In this document: piece after piece, positions 11,001-18,246 of the stretch
How positions within the stretch are numbered: position 1 is the first letter of the stretch
Layout of the letters: each line of letters begins with the position of its first letter
Assembly (NCBI GenBank): GCA_942493035.1
Contig: OW818666.1
Coordinates: 4,092,001-4,156,000 of the forward strand
Direction of reading: 5' to 3'
From: WRGT01 sp942493035
Lineage (GTDB): Bacteria > Spirochaetota > UBA4802 > UBA5550
Length of the DNA stretch: 64,000 nt
The notes under the pieces: generated by a model
Told to the model about the DNA's origin: nothing
The model's database searches: none
What the model saw: only the letters and a program-made list of their open reading frames with translations
Made by a program: the position numbers and the translations under genes

Positions 11001-12750
11001 AGATCTGATATCACAGGGAGAAGACGCTGCCGGTTTAATCCGTGCTAAAGACGGGATTGATTCATTATCTGTTTTCCCTGTTCTTCAGACAATCATAAAG
11101 CATGAAGGGAAAAATCTTAACAACGAACTGATTCAGTTTATTGATACAATCAATATCGAATCGATAACAGCAAAGTCTGATAATCCTGCCGGGATTCTGC
11201 TTCTTAAAAGGATCGATGATTTCTTATCTGAGAGTGAGAAATTTAATGAGCGAGTTCCAATTCTAAAAAGTATTTCAGCACTCTCAATGAAAAATTCATT
11301 CGACTCAATCGCCAAAGAGACTGCCCTTGATACTGCAATGAATTATTATCTCATGGAGAATTATCAGGAGAGTTATGATACTGCTCTCTCAACTGAGGAG
11401 TTGATTGCACCTGAAGATAAAAGTTATGCCGATATGCAGCTGCTGCGTATGAACCTGTACATTAAATCGGGGAAATATAAAGAAGCTGAAATTAAAGGGG
11501 GACTTCTGAGTAAAATCGGTAATCTCTCACCTGAACGAAAATATATGCTCAGCCTTCAGCTGTCACGGCTTGAACTGAACAGATTAAGCACTCTTAAAAA
11601 AGCTACAGCAGCAGATGCCGCACAGTTTGAAAAACTTTTTTCATCAGCTTTCAATCTTGCTAAACACAATACTGAACTTCTTAATCGCAGAGGGTACAAA
11701 GAGATAACCGGGGATATTTTTGACGAGTTTGTTAACTATAAAATGAAAACCGGGCAGCATTCAGACGCGCATTATTATAATGAGATTAAAAAACTTCTTA
11801 TTGCGTCGTCAAAATGCGGAAGTAATCTTTTTAAATTTGCAGGGACAATTGATATGGCTGCAATACAGCAGATACTTCCCGATAATGGAATCTATGTCAA
11901 TATTGCGAAGAATAAAAATGATCTCTTCGTATGGACTGCTGATAAAAAAAGTAAAAAGGCTTTTGTAATTGAAAATGTTTATCCCTCCTTTGAGAAATTT
12001 TTAACTGACTATATTAAAGCTTCTGCAGCGGATAAGGATCTTACAGGTGTGTCCAGAGAGACGGCAAAAGTTCTCTCTCCCCTGTATACCCTGATGAAAG
12101 ATAAAAAAGTGATTCTCATCTCCACAGATTCAGCAACAGAAAGAATTCCATTTGAAATTGCAGGTGAAAAAGAGATGCTTTCGGACAAGGCACTTCTGCT
12201 ATATATACCTTCTCTGCTTATTGCTTCTGCAGGTGACAGTTCTATTAAAAGAGAGGTGTATCTTCCTGAGTCTGATGATTCAACAGCTTCGCATCTTGCC
12301 GGTGTTGCAGTCCGTGAGTCGGGGATAAAGTACAGTACTAAATCAGAATCAGCCGGGGGAATGGTTCACCTGACTTCGATGATAAAATACAATCAGTTTG
12401 CCCGGGAGTTTACATTAAACGAAAGAAATCTGAAAGAGAATCGAGGAAACAGCGCTCTTCTCTCAGCATCTTCAGATGCGCTGAATGGAACCGGATCTTC
12501 TGATTTTCTTCTCTATGCGCGGGAGTTCAATCTTCAGGCTGCTCTGCTTAACGGATCGGTTATACAGGATACAAATAATGCCCTCTTCATAGAGGAGTTC
12601 TATCGCAATGCAGGAAGGGGGTTATCTCTTCATGAATCATTTGCCGCAGCTGTGAATAGAGTCAAGGGTACAAACCGATATAGTCATCCGGCGAACTGGA
12701 GCGGATATAGATTGAATATCTACAACCTTAATCTGATGAAAGGGAATTAA
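5077..12750 (+). CDS. Giant lipoprotein: beta-propeller, TPR array, two degenerate CHAT-like domains
   Basis: 2557 residues from the ATG at 5077. This start gives a lipoprotein signal (FILSC, Cys near 19) and follows an AGGAACT ribosome site; an earlier in-frame ATG at 5029 lies inside the previous gene. Residues ~45-340 contain TolB/PD40-type propeller blades (WSPDGKSIAYSS-like motifs, twice or more). Residues ~370-1500 are helical repeats with TPR-like pairs. At ~1545-1750 and ~2265-2557 are two regions with the CHAT (caspase-like) pattern; the second ends in HPANWSGYRLN, like the HPYYWAGF end of CHAT. The catalytic His and Cys motifs are not present in either, so both look inactive. It is co-transcribed with the AsmA-like and YdbL-like genes and probably acts at the outer membrane. 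The function is unknown. Confidence 0.8.
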   Translation: MMKRIIYLILPALLFILSCEDKTGGNVKFSYPGIIDKEYRFNVGRVIPVTIGQSIETDGDISKDGQYFFYSSNSAGGNYDIYLRSMTDITTVRLTSHPSKEITPVISPNGKKLAFVSFRDDPDGDIFVMKINPGELIKNQSESTTKMLSPDKDAVNISIEKDKVSEVIINTKDANPVWSPDGKSIAYSSTKGGMANIWIMDSNGSDKKRITEKGGQYPSFSADGAKIVFVSYRENDNGDIYTLDVKSGKENRVIAGSNIKLYPTFMNDINRIIYSSIENDTNKNGSLDLQDRSVIRYFDSKSNLTYPLTGKSESSFKAKWLPVLTTRDYNGIIIYTDITGENINLNIIPETGIIPKKINAKLQYDMCETFLSEYDDTDKYLLSLESVYNIYNNNTDNTSKAYVNRALEEAAFYYKSSGDTAEAKRIISIIKKRAEGKDLYASFILDLLEKPVDVKRGTDIESISGRFGSEKNSIYFLPFALEDIADIFYAKNDLDSSLKILNYISEKHPDFERIMDIKTKISLSSDDLRRTGISESAIKVLTGGNANQKITIVNNLVKPFSRPGISSSEADSYLGRISGLKSKFKDDKKIMAVLSYISGLLYDIKGSADESREEMLQSITLSHQNDLTYYLSNIKLGEIERRQSRFVEAEKYFNAGVIKYSRRFKTENFKERLLWLVNYYVQSGGKSELKGAYKDSTETYEKLINIVTLMHNKRLYPEVYSEFAPKAHILYIDSYTALKGEASISDLEKSYTDKLPVFRMDFNRAAIYGLGYIYTKKALHLISPESDNESKTSSDEVYKAFKDADDQVDWALFIDDGFIEPYILKSWIYQYIDLDRKNSPEDTEKYAGKYFPKHLWEENIVILEKALNANDEKVNPENEGNIHLNMANNYFLLLNYPRALNSYKLAEKYKKTFGSDVEKALFHFHLGYSLWQNEELKAAKVEIKKAYDIYNSLSITGGTEKFKYQYLTIYRYFALFSRYENKYSDAVEWYRKILKFADENKLTIDRARYFQEIAYCFIKTGNMESARVNLNRSAVLLEEYPDDERKYYLKIKLFGILPVLSINLGPDAVVIGENRIYYPLDTQSKKLLNLSLLEEIAVAENNYTEAMKVLKDKIKVLEESATSVAVDTRIRSLNNLGYYSYVSGKLKDAETYFNQAGELAAEKMNLKGTFSSMMNLVNLYALMIEDEKNGGKEWEDKITSLIGKIDSYKKNYYDQRLIQETEALTQAAEAKKDKVTDEQIFALRTQIEQDAVSIYYSLDISSAVLKYYLAEILYASDPALADKDTSKGTGLYSINNRSFNLYKEALKNFETSIPEADKYGRKELKAKLTMNAVSCYERIGEFEKAYVSLIDAKNFAEQNSLNWIKINAYHKTGNFLYSYGKEVENSDSTSMADKSFSTAISAIEEYPALYSSYSSRVKIIYRDYINFLIDKGYEKRAFELAERYAQTARIISINNLSPEFSNEYDRRKYYDYSSGLRKLDSLRSELSALLLSGAAPADSSLTSVKKNISQQEESLKSLQKEIRNEFSSLKPYVELSGYKDPASSVDLYGFHETGKGLFYWKVSKGKMSSGYIKDNIDSVITRGTGSPVFILLSDTVIDMTNRGVLKSSTDFIFINTIDRISEFLEDTNNLTGSIHSEEKGIRGSMAAGINVDENGGKSLSGYSLIIDKAGSGIDMSPDYIFSSGISPVCIIQTGMKTDYNYLTALMESALYSGTKRIIVTPGDGGDLVLSLAKKVYGENAASAAGIYFTLGYANIFNDKKISDAKGIAENEFNLFGRFMKSADFQKAGIHLARWNSLLKGEKSPAYIKNLWLMELLSGRITESLAVLDSYTPIDANDRSAVTLRKAYTYFYSGDLKNAEKETGNISASAGVSDDVRILNSLIKLFRNGDAASADLISGLKKPFNTILPAERYIIPAAQYLYLEKDDKAKQMISSIPAQAYLSGSEHLMRNIIGGVKPPVGRSIRFDRIAALWNNKDLISQGEDAAGLIRAKDGIDSLSVFPVLQTIIKHEGKNLNNELIQFIDTINIESITAKSDNPAGILLLKRIDDFLSESEKFNERVPILKSISALSMKNSFDSIAKETALDTAMNYYLMENYQESYDTALSTEELIAPEDKSYADMQLLRMNLYIKSGKYKEAEIKGGLLSKIGNLSPERKYMLSLQLSRLELNRLSTLKKATAADAAQFEKLFSSAFNLAKHNTELLNRRGYKEITGDIFDEFVNYKMKTGQHSDAHYYNEIKKLLIASSKCGSNLFKFAGTIDMAAIQQILPDNGIYVNIAKNKNDLFVWTADKKSKKAFVIENVYPSFEKFLTDYIKASAADKDLTGVSRETAKVLSPLYTLMKDKKVILISTDSATERIPFEIAGEKEMLSDKALLLYIPSLLIASAGDSSIKREVYLPESDDSTASHLAGVAVRESGIKYSTKSESAGGMVHLTSMIKYNQFAREFTLNERNLKENRGNSALLSASSDALNGTGSSDFLLYAREFNLQAALLNGSVIQDTNNALFIEEFYRNAGRGLSLHESFAAAVNRVKGTNRYSHPANWSGYRLNIYNLNLMKGN

Positions 12751-12836
12751 ATCTGATTCGAAATAATCCCTCTGATTCTCCGGGGGATTAGGAGGAGAGG
12801 TGTTTAAACAAGTACAGGAAGAATTAAATAATTATT

Positions 12837-13577
12837 ATGAATTACAGTCCGGAGCAGTATTTTTTAAAGATAGAAAAGAGTGTCGGAAGAGCTATAAATA
12901 CATACTCTCTGATTAAAGGGGATGACCGGGTTGCCGTTGCGCTTTCCGGAGGGAAGGATTCTCTTGTGATGCTGGAAACTCTGGCAAACAGGAGGAGCCG
13001 GCTTCCGATAAATTATGATGTACTGGCAGTTCATGTTCATATTAATAATATCGGATACGAAACGGATCTGAATTTTATTAAAAGTTTTTGTGATAGACTC
13101 GATGTTCCACTGCATATTGTCGAAACTGAAGCAGACTTTATAAAATACAAAAAAAAATCGATCTGCTTTTTATGTTCCCGCCTTAGACGAAAGGAGCTTT
13201 TTGATTTTGTTAAAAAAGAGAAATGTAATAAAATCGCATTCGGTCATCACAGGGATGATGCTATTGAAACTCTGCTGATGAATATGATATCAAACAGTTC
13301 GATCAGCACCATGCCTCCGTCATTGTCGATGTTCGAAGGTGAGTTTGATCTTATCCGTCCGCTTATACTGCTTGGTGAAGATGAAATACGCGAGTATGCA
13401 GAAATGAAGAATTATCCGAATCAGGTGAAGCTCTGTCCTCACGGGGATGCCACCAGGAGAGCCGATGCCAAAAGGCTTCTTGTTGAAATGGAGAAGATTG
13501 ATAAAAATGCCAGGCAGAATATATTCAGCTCAATGTCGAATATTCAGAGTAAATATCTTCCGCCGGAAAAAATTTAA
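12837..13577 (+). CDS. TtcA-family PP-loop tRNA thiolation protein
   Basis: 246 residues. The ATP-binding PP-loop S-G-G-K-D-S is at 37-42. A C-x2-C pair (near 110 and 113) is followed by a third Cys near 201, the arrangement that holds the Fe-S cluster in TtcA. 'GHHRDDAIETLLMN' matches the conserved GHH-D-D-x-x-E motif, and the C-terminus (NIFSSMSNIQSKYL) is also TtcA-like. TtcA makes 2-thiocytidine at tRNA position 32. Other members of this subfamily thiolate other positions, so the exact base is inferred. Its stop codon sits back to back with the stop of the convergent YkgJ-type gene. Confidence 0.85.
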   Translation: MNYSPEQYFLKIEKSVGRAINTYSLIKGDDRVAVALSGGKDSLVMLETLANRRSRLPINYDVLAVHVHINNIGYETDLNFIKSFCDRLDVPLHIVETEADFIKYKKKSICFLCSRLRRKELFDFVKKEKCNKIAFGHHRDDAIETLLMNMISNSSISTMPPSLSMFEGEFDLIRPLILLGEDEIREYAEMKNYPNQVKLCPHGDATRRADAKRLLVEMEKIDKNARQNIFSSMSNIQSKYLPPEKI

Positions 13578-13940
13578 TCAGTCAGGATCGTTATATCCGC
13601 AACCTTCATACGGGCTTAGATTCTCCTCCTCCTGCAGATGGGAAACGTCTTCATAGTAGGGGAAGTCTTTACACATTCTCGGTCTGACAGGGTGAATTGA
13701 ACATGCAGGGAGTCCCTGGTCATCTATTGTGTAATGTTTGCATGCGTAATGATAAGGGAGATCCTCACTCTGGTTTTCGAAAAGAAAAGTAAGCATCGGA
13801 TAAATAAGATATATTTCAGAGAAATTTGGATCTATCTGCTTTGTTTTTTTCCAGTAGCCGTATGCTTTTTCAAGGAGTTCCGGTGATTCGGCAAGTCTTA
13901 CATCGCGGCAGCATATGCCGCATCTTTTACAATCGCCCAT
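13578..13940 (-). CDS. YkgJ-family zinc/iron-chelating cysteine-cluster protein
   Basis: 120 residues. The N-terminus has C-x2-C-x2-C-C (CKRCGICC), and later Cys residues occur in 'ACKHY', 'PACSIHPVRPRMCKDFP' and 'GCGY'. This spacing defines the YkgJ/CxxCxxCC family (UPF0153), whose members probably bind zinc or an Fe-S cluster; no biochemical role is firmly established. It is convergent with the ttcA-like gene with no bases between the two stop codons. The ATG at 13940 follows an AAGAGGTAACA ribosome site. Confidence 0.85.
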   Translation of the reverse strand: MGDCKRCGICCRDVRLAESPELLEKAYGYWKKTKQIDPNFSEIYLIYPMLTFLFENQSEDLPYHYACKHYTIDDQGLPACSIHPVRPRMCKDFPYYEDVSHLQEEENLSPYEGCGYNDPD

Positions 13941-14391
13941 TGTTACCTCTTAATAAATGCCGGATGACGGTACGGTATAGAATTAATTCCGCATTATCAC
14001 ATGATACACATCTGTGCAAACCCCCTGTTTAGCAACAAATATTTTTTTATTCTCAATCTAATTCTTGACAAAAGTCTCTGTAAAAAATTATGTCGGACAT
14101 TGACAAATTTTTAATAAAAAATTAATAATTCCCGCCGCGCACTGCGCGGCGGGAGTATAATTCTCCACCTTTTTTAAAACAATATAAAATTGATAAATTT
14201 TATATTGTTTTATTTGCAGAAAGTTATTATATAGTTAATAAATTGTTTTATATAGATTTTCGCCCGCCGCCGGCGGGCGAAAATCTATATAAAAAAACAG
14301 TAATTATTCTTAAACAAAATTAATATATCCCCGCCACCGAAGGTGGCGGGGATAATAGATTTTTTTATTATTCAAAATAAGGGGTATATAT
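13941..14391. repeat. Gene-free region packed with hairpins upstream of guaB
   Basis: Four inverted repeats lie in 220 bp. 14131-14153 is a perfect 10-bp GC stem with loop ACT. 14176-14211 is a perfect 15-bp AT-rich stem with a 6-nt loop. 14246-14294 is a perfect 23-bp stem with loop GCC, AT-rich at its base and CG-rich at its tip. 14326-14354 is a perfect 13-bp stem with loop GAA, followed by ATAATAG and a run of T. The GC-rich units belong to a family found elsewhere in the window. The last one ends about 37 nt before the guaB start codon, so it lies in the guaB leader if transcription starts upstream. Confidence 0.85.
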
Positions 14392-15888
14392 ATGCAGATT
14401 AAAGATGGATTTTCAGCTGAGGAGATTTTTACAACTCCTACCGGTTATGCCTATAACGATTTTATTATTCTACCCGGTTTTATCGACTTTGCTCCGGATG
14501 ATGTTTCTCTTGAAACAAATCTCACACGTAATATTAAACTTAAAAGCCCTCTTGTTTCAAGTCCAATGGACACTGTAACTGAAGCTGAGATGGCAATTGC
14601 TATGGCGCTCTGGGGCGGGATTGGGATTATACATTACAATAATACAATTCAGCAGCAGGCTGATCTGGTGGGCAGGGTGAAGAGATATGAAAACGGTTTT
14701 ATCAACAAGCCGCTTGTTTTGTCCCCTCAGCATAAAATCAGCGATGTTGATATGATCAAGGCGCGATATAATTTTTCCGGTATTCCAATTACTGAAAACG
14801 GAAAACTTAATTCTAAACTGGTAGGTATTGTTACCAACAGAGATATAGATTTTGAGAGAGACAGAACTAAAACTCTCTCTGAAGTTATGGTTAAAGATCT
14901 TCTTACAGCCAGAGAGGGTATAACCTTATCTGAGGCGAATAATATTCTCAGAACTTCAAAGAAAGGGAAGCTCCCTATCGTAGATTCCGAAGGGAAGCTG
15001 ATAGCGCTTTTAAGCAGAAGTGATCTTCTGAAAAACAGAGAGTTCCCTCTCGCTACAAAAGATGGAAAGAAACAGCTAAGAGTCGGAGCGGCAATCTCTA
15101 CAAAGGATGAATCTAAAGAGAGACTGGCAGCGCTCAACGAGGCGGGAGTTGATGTTGTTATAATCGATTCAGCTCAGGGGAATTCAATCTACCAGATTGA
15201 GATGATCAAGTATATAAAGAAGAATTATCCGAATATAGATATAATCGGCGGTAACGTCGTAACTGAAGAGCAGTGTGAAATGCTTATCAAAGCCGGAGCC
15301 GATGCTCTTCGAATAGGTATGGGACCCGGATCAATCTGTACAACTCAGACCACTATGGCTGTTGGACGTCCTCAGGCAACAGCTGTATACCGTTCAGCAA
15401 GATATTCAAATAAACAGGGAATTCCTGTTATTGCTGACGGAGGTATTGCAAATATAGGTCATATATCAAAGGCTCTTGCCCTGGGTGCATCTACTGCAAT
15501 GATGGGGTCAATGTTTGCCGGTACAAATGAAGCTCCCGGTGAATATTTTTATGACAACGGTGTGAGATTGAAAAAGTACCGCGGTATGGCATCTATGGAA
15601 GCTATGGAAGCCGGCGGAAATAAGAGATATTTTGCTGAAGATGCAAAGATTATAGTAGCTCAGGGAGTTTCCGGCGCTGTAATGGATAAAGGTTCAATGA
15701 ACGATTATGCGCCTTATCTGCTTCAGGGGCTTAAGCATTCTTTTCAGGATATAGGTGTGACATCGGTAAAAACACTTCATGAAAATCTCTATTCAAAAGA
15801 ATTGAGATTTGAGATAAGATCGGCAATGGCTCAGAGAGAGGGTCATGTACATGACATGTACTCCTACAAAGAACCGCAATTTATGTAA
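14392..15888 (+). CDS. guaB: IMP dehydrogenase
   Basis: 498 residues, full length for bacterial IMPDH. The enzyme oxidises IMP to XMP with NAD, the committed step of guanine nucleotide synthesis. The catalytic barrel starts with 'TYNDFIILPG'-like sequence. Two CBS domains sit at about 95-205 (VMVKDLLTA, LPIVDSEGKLIALLSRSDL). The catalytic Cys is at about 316 in GPGSICTTQ, followed by the GRPQATAVY flap region. The gene stands alone, with AAGGGGT 8 nt before the ATG. A hairpin-T terminator follows at 15911. Confidence 0.97.
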   Translation: MQIKDGFSAEEIFTTPTGYAYNDFIILPGFIDFAPDDVSLETNLTRNIKLKSPLVSSPMDTVTEAEMAIAMALWGGIGIIHYNNTIQQQADLVGRVKRYENGFINKPLVLSPQHKISDVDMIKARYNFSGIPITENGKLNSKLVGIVTNRDIDFERDRTKTLSEVMVKDLLTAREGITLSEANNILRTSKKGKLPIVDSEGKLIALLSRSDLLKNREFPLATKDGKKQLRVGAAISTKDESKERLAALNEAGVDVVIIDSAQGNSIYQIEMIKYIKKNYPNIDIIGGNVVTEEQCEMLIKAGADALRIGMGPGSICTTQTTMAVGRPQATAVYRSARYSNKQGIPVIADGGIANIGHISKALALGASTAMMGSMFAGTNEAPGEYFYDNGVRLKKYRGMASMEAMEAGGNKRYFAEDAKIIVAQGVSGAVMDKGSMNDYAPYLLQGLKHSFQDIGVTSVKTLHENLYSKELRFEIRSAMAQREGHVHDMYSYKEPQFM

Positions 15889-15910
15889 AATCTGATATAT
15901 ATACTGCAGG

Positions 15911-15945
15911 CAGAACATGGGGCTTAAGCCCCTTGTTCTGTTTTC
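15911..15945 (+). terminator. Rho-independent terminator after guaB
   Basis: A CAGAACA..GGGGC / GCCCC..TGTTCTG stem with a TTAA loop is followed by GTTTTCT. It lies 22 nt after the guaB stop codon. Confidence 0.75.
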
Positions 15946-16031
15946 TACCTAACCTAATTTCCAATCCCCTGATTTTACATATAAAAAATTCTTGAATAAT
16001 GAATAGACTATTATATAAATAACAAAAAAAT

Positions 16032-16120
16032 GTAACTGCTCATAAATCGCAGGTAATTATGGTTTTCTCCTCATCCACGCGCGGGGAAACAGATCTCACC
16101 ACCGGTTTATGAGTAGATAC
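16032..16120. repeat. MITE-like inverted-repeat element, copy A
   Basis: The left end reads GTAACTGCTCATAAATCGC. The right end, ACCGGTTTATGAGTAGATAC, is its imperfect reverse complement. The inside carries a CG-rich segment (CCACGCGCGGGG). The ends match the elements at 20070, 28141 and, less well, 43882 and 31873. No ORF is inside. Confidence 0.6.
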
Positions 16121-16146
16121 AAAAAAATTATAACAGTGATGATATT

Positions 16147-17262
16147 ATGAAATCAAAAGTCAGCTTTTCATCAAACAGCATTAAAATACAGACCCCTATT
16201 ACTTTTCTTTTTATATATTCAGTTATTGGTGCTCTCATGGGCGGATTCGGAATATATAATCTGGGAATGATATATCCTCTCGATCATGTACTTATAGGAT
16301 TCGGGATAATTCTTCTATTTTCAGGTCTGTTTTCTCTTCTCAATACTAAGTATTACAAAATACTCATTAATGAAGATCCCGGATATCTTAGTCTTGTTGA
16401 ATCAACAGGCTGGGACATCTCCCCTCTGAAAATACCATACAAATATTTCACTGAAATTGTTATACAATACATAGTTAATAGAAATAAACCGGAGTACGGA
16501 ATCCTTCTGAAAAACAGAATGGGGGCGCTTCTACTTGTAGGGAAATCCAATAATGAAAAACGGATTGCTGATTTCAAAAAAAATTTCGAAAAAACTGTAG
16601 GCCTCCCTGTTAAAGAGAATAGTGAAATACCATATGATATGATTGATAAAAAACATACATACGATCCATATAGCATTGTCCTGCCGGCCCGTTCAAGTAT
16701 CAGGGTTACAGAAAGACGGGATTCACAGGATGTTACATGGAAAATCAAGTATCATCCGCTTCAGATTGCGTTTATGTTTGTTATTTACTACGGTTTTTTT
16801 CATATAATAAATTTCGCCGTTGTGCCAGCAGGACGGCTGAATGTTGCGGTTACTATCGTAATTTATACAGCTCTGGGAGTTATACTGTCGTTTCTGATTG
16901 TTGCTGTTATTGCGAATTTTTTCGGGACCCACTTTGTTATAATAAAAAAAGATTCCATAACTCATTTCAATAAAGTTCTGGGAAGAAAGTTTAACGAAAA
17001 TGAGATTAAAAAATCTGACATATCCCTTATCAGAAGTTCTATTGAATTTAGTAATGAGGATATGGTTATTGCCAGCAGGACAGGTGTTGAGGGTGTGAAT
17101 AATATGATCAGGAGATTTACATCCGTAACAAGATCTGAGAAGAAAAAAGCGGGTGTTCAGGATAAAAATTTATTCAAGAAAGAGATAATGAAACTAAACG
17201 AATCTAATCTTAAACTTGCAGAGAAGCTTTTTATCGAACAATTTATTCTGAAGCATCTGTAG
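16147..17262 (+). CDS. Unknown four-helix membrane protein
   Basis: 371 residues that I do not recognise. Four hydrophobic segments come in two pairs, at about 20-45 and 48-70 and at about 205-230 and 235-260. Each pair is followed by a soluble beta-rich stretch of ~100 residues. The segment after each pair (for example 'YKILINEDPGYLSLVESTGW' and 'FVIIKKDSITHFNKVLG') looks like a PH-like module of the type seen in bacterial membrane-bound PH-domain proteins. The repeat of helix pair plus soluble domain suggests an internal duplication. ruvA follows after 11 nt, so the two are probably co-transcribed, though no functional link is evident. Confidence 0.75.
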   Translation: MKSKVSFSSNSIKIQTPITFLFIYSVIGALMGGFGIYNLGMIYPLDHVLIGFGIILLFSGLFSLLNTKYYKILINEDPGYLSLVESTGWDISPLKIPYKYFTEIVIQYIVNRNKPEYGILLKNRMGALLLVGKSNNEKRIADFKKNFEKTVGLPVKENSEIPYDMIDKKHTYDPYSIVLPARSSIRVTERRDSQDVTWKIKYHPLQIAFMFVIYYGFFHIINFAVVPAGRLNVAVTIVIYTALGVILSFLIVAVIANFFGTHFVIIKKDSITHFNKVLGRKFNENEIKKSDISLIRSSIEFSNEDMVIASRTGVEGVNNMIRRFTSVTRSEKKKAGVQDKNLFKKEIMKLNESNLKLAEKLFIEQFILKHL

Positions 17263-17273
17263 GCTGAACGTTA

Positions 17274-17855
17274 ATGATAGGAAAATTAAAAGGCATTATA
17301 GAAGATCTTAAACCGACTGAAATGATTCTTGATGTAAATGGAGTCGGATTTGATCTGACAATTCCATTCTCAACATATGAGAAAATTCAGAATGAAAAAT
17401 CCGTTACTCTTCTGGTTCATACTATCCACAAAGAGGACCAGTTTAGACTTTTCGGTTTTTATACTAAAATCGAAAAAGATATTTTTAGATCGCTTATAAA
17501 CGTAAGCGGTATCGGACCGGCAATGGCCATATCTGTTCTTTCCGGGATTACACCGGAAAGACTTATTGACGCTATTAAATCTCAGAATCCCATGCTCCTA
17601 ACAAAGATCCCGGGTATCGGTAAAACAAAGGCTGAAAAACTTGTATTTGAACTTACACGAAAACTTCCGCAGCTGGAAAGAATTGCCGGCCCTTCAAGTG
17701 AAACACCATCTAAAAAAAGCGACGCTGTTGAAGCCCTTGTTGCACTCGGTTTTGATGAAAACAAATCATTGAAATGTGTTAATGAAATTACTCTCGAAAA
17801 GGGTGAAATAGGGATTGAGCAGATAATAAAAGAAGCTCTGAAAATGATTTCTTAA
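17274..17855 (+). CDS. ruvA: Holliday junction branch-migration protein RuvA
   Basis: 193 residues, the usual RuvA length. The OB-fold domain begins MIGKLKG and contains 'NGVGFDLTIP'. Two helix-hairpin-helix motifs follow (VSGIGPAMAISVLSG near 78 and IPGIGKTKAEKLV near 113). The C-terminal domain III, 'DAVEALVALGFDENKS', contacts RuvB. RuvA binds four-way junctions and loads the RuvB motor. ruvB and ruvC are not in the window. The start is fixed by the conserved MIGKLKG; the ribosome site is weak (GGCTGAACG). Confidence 0.97.
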   Translation: MIGKLKGIIEDLKPTEMILDVNGVGFDLTIPFSTYEKIQNEKSVTLLVHTIHKEDQFRLFGFYTKIEKDIFRSLINVSGIGPAMAISVLSGITPERLIDAIKSQNPMLLTKIPGIGKTKAEKLVFELTRKLPQLERIAGPSSETPSKKSDAVEALVALGFDENKSLKCVNEITLEKGEIGIEQIIKEALKMIS

Positions 17856-18093
17856 ACTCGCAAGCCCATGAAAGCTATATCATTTTCCTGTTAGGGAATT
17901 CACAGAGGATGTGGATGTTTTATCATAATCCTGCTTTTTTTATTGACATAAGATGGATTTTTAAAAAAAAGTATCATAAATCAATTTTTGTACTTATATT
18001 AAATTAAGTTTTATAAAATTCTTTTACAGGACGATCCGGGAAGTTTGATGCTTTTTAAATAAATTGAGTAACAGATACAACATACAACTGATT

Positions 18094-18197
18094 ATCTTAT
18101 CAAGAGTGACTGAGGGACAGGCCCTTTGAAGTCACGGCAACCATTCTTTAAAAAAGAAAAGGTGCTAATTCCTTCGGATTATTCCGGAAGATGAGAT
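18094..18197 (+). ncRNA. SAM-I (S-box) riboswitch
   Basis: All S-box hallmarks are present: the P1 strand ATCTTATC with AAGAGTGACTGAGGGA, then CAGGCCCTTTGAAGTCACGGCAACC, then a variable stem, then GGTGCTAATTCC...GGAAGATGAGAT closing P1. S-boxes bind S-adenosylmethionine and shut down methionine-biosynthesis genes. The aptamer lies directly upstream of metX. The preceding stretch 17856-18093 is AT-rich; I see a TTGACA at 17943 but no convincing -10 at normal spacing. Confidence 0.95.
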
Positions 18198-18214
18198 GGC
18201 AGGTTTTGAAATAT

Positions 18215-18246
18215 AAACCGCTGTCTTAATTACAGGCGGTTTTTTT
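18215..18246 (+). terminator. Riboswitch expression platform: terminator whose 3' arm contains the metX ribosome site
   Basis: The stem AACCGCTGT / ACAGGCGGTT is followed by seven T and then directly by the metX ATG at 18247. The only Shine-Dalgarno candidate for metX is AGGCGG (18234-18239), 7 nt before the ATG, and it forms the 3' arm of this stem. Folding would therefore stop transcription and hide the ribosome site. The pairing is read from sequence; the dual mechanism is inferred. Confidence 0.8.

Noticed and set aside
12800..12916. 38-codon GTG-started frame with a strong GGAGGAGAG site before ttcA
   Set aside because: It overlaps the start of ttcA out of frame and encodes no recognisable peptide; the purine-rich stretch may just lead into the ttcA transcript.
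14065..14093. TTGACA ... TTATGT as the guaB promoter
   Set aside because: The -10 candidate matches consensus poorly, so I do not call it.
14131..14354. CRISPR array or tRNA cluster in the hairpin-rich region
   Set aside because: The hairpins differ in sequence and spacing, there are no constant direct repeats or spacers, and no cloverleaf can be drawn.
17943..17977. TTGACA ... TATCAT as the metX promoter
   Set aside because: The spacing is about 23 nt, too long for a standard sigma-70 promoter.
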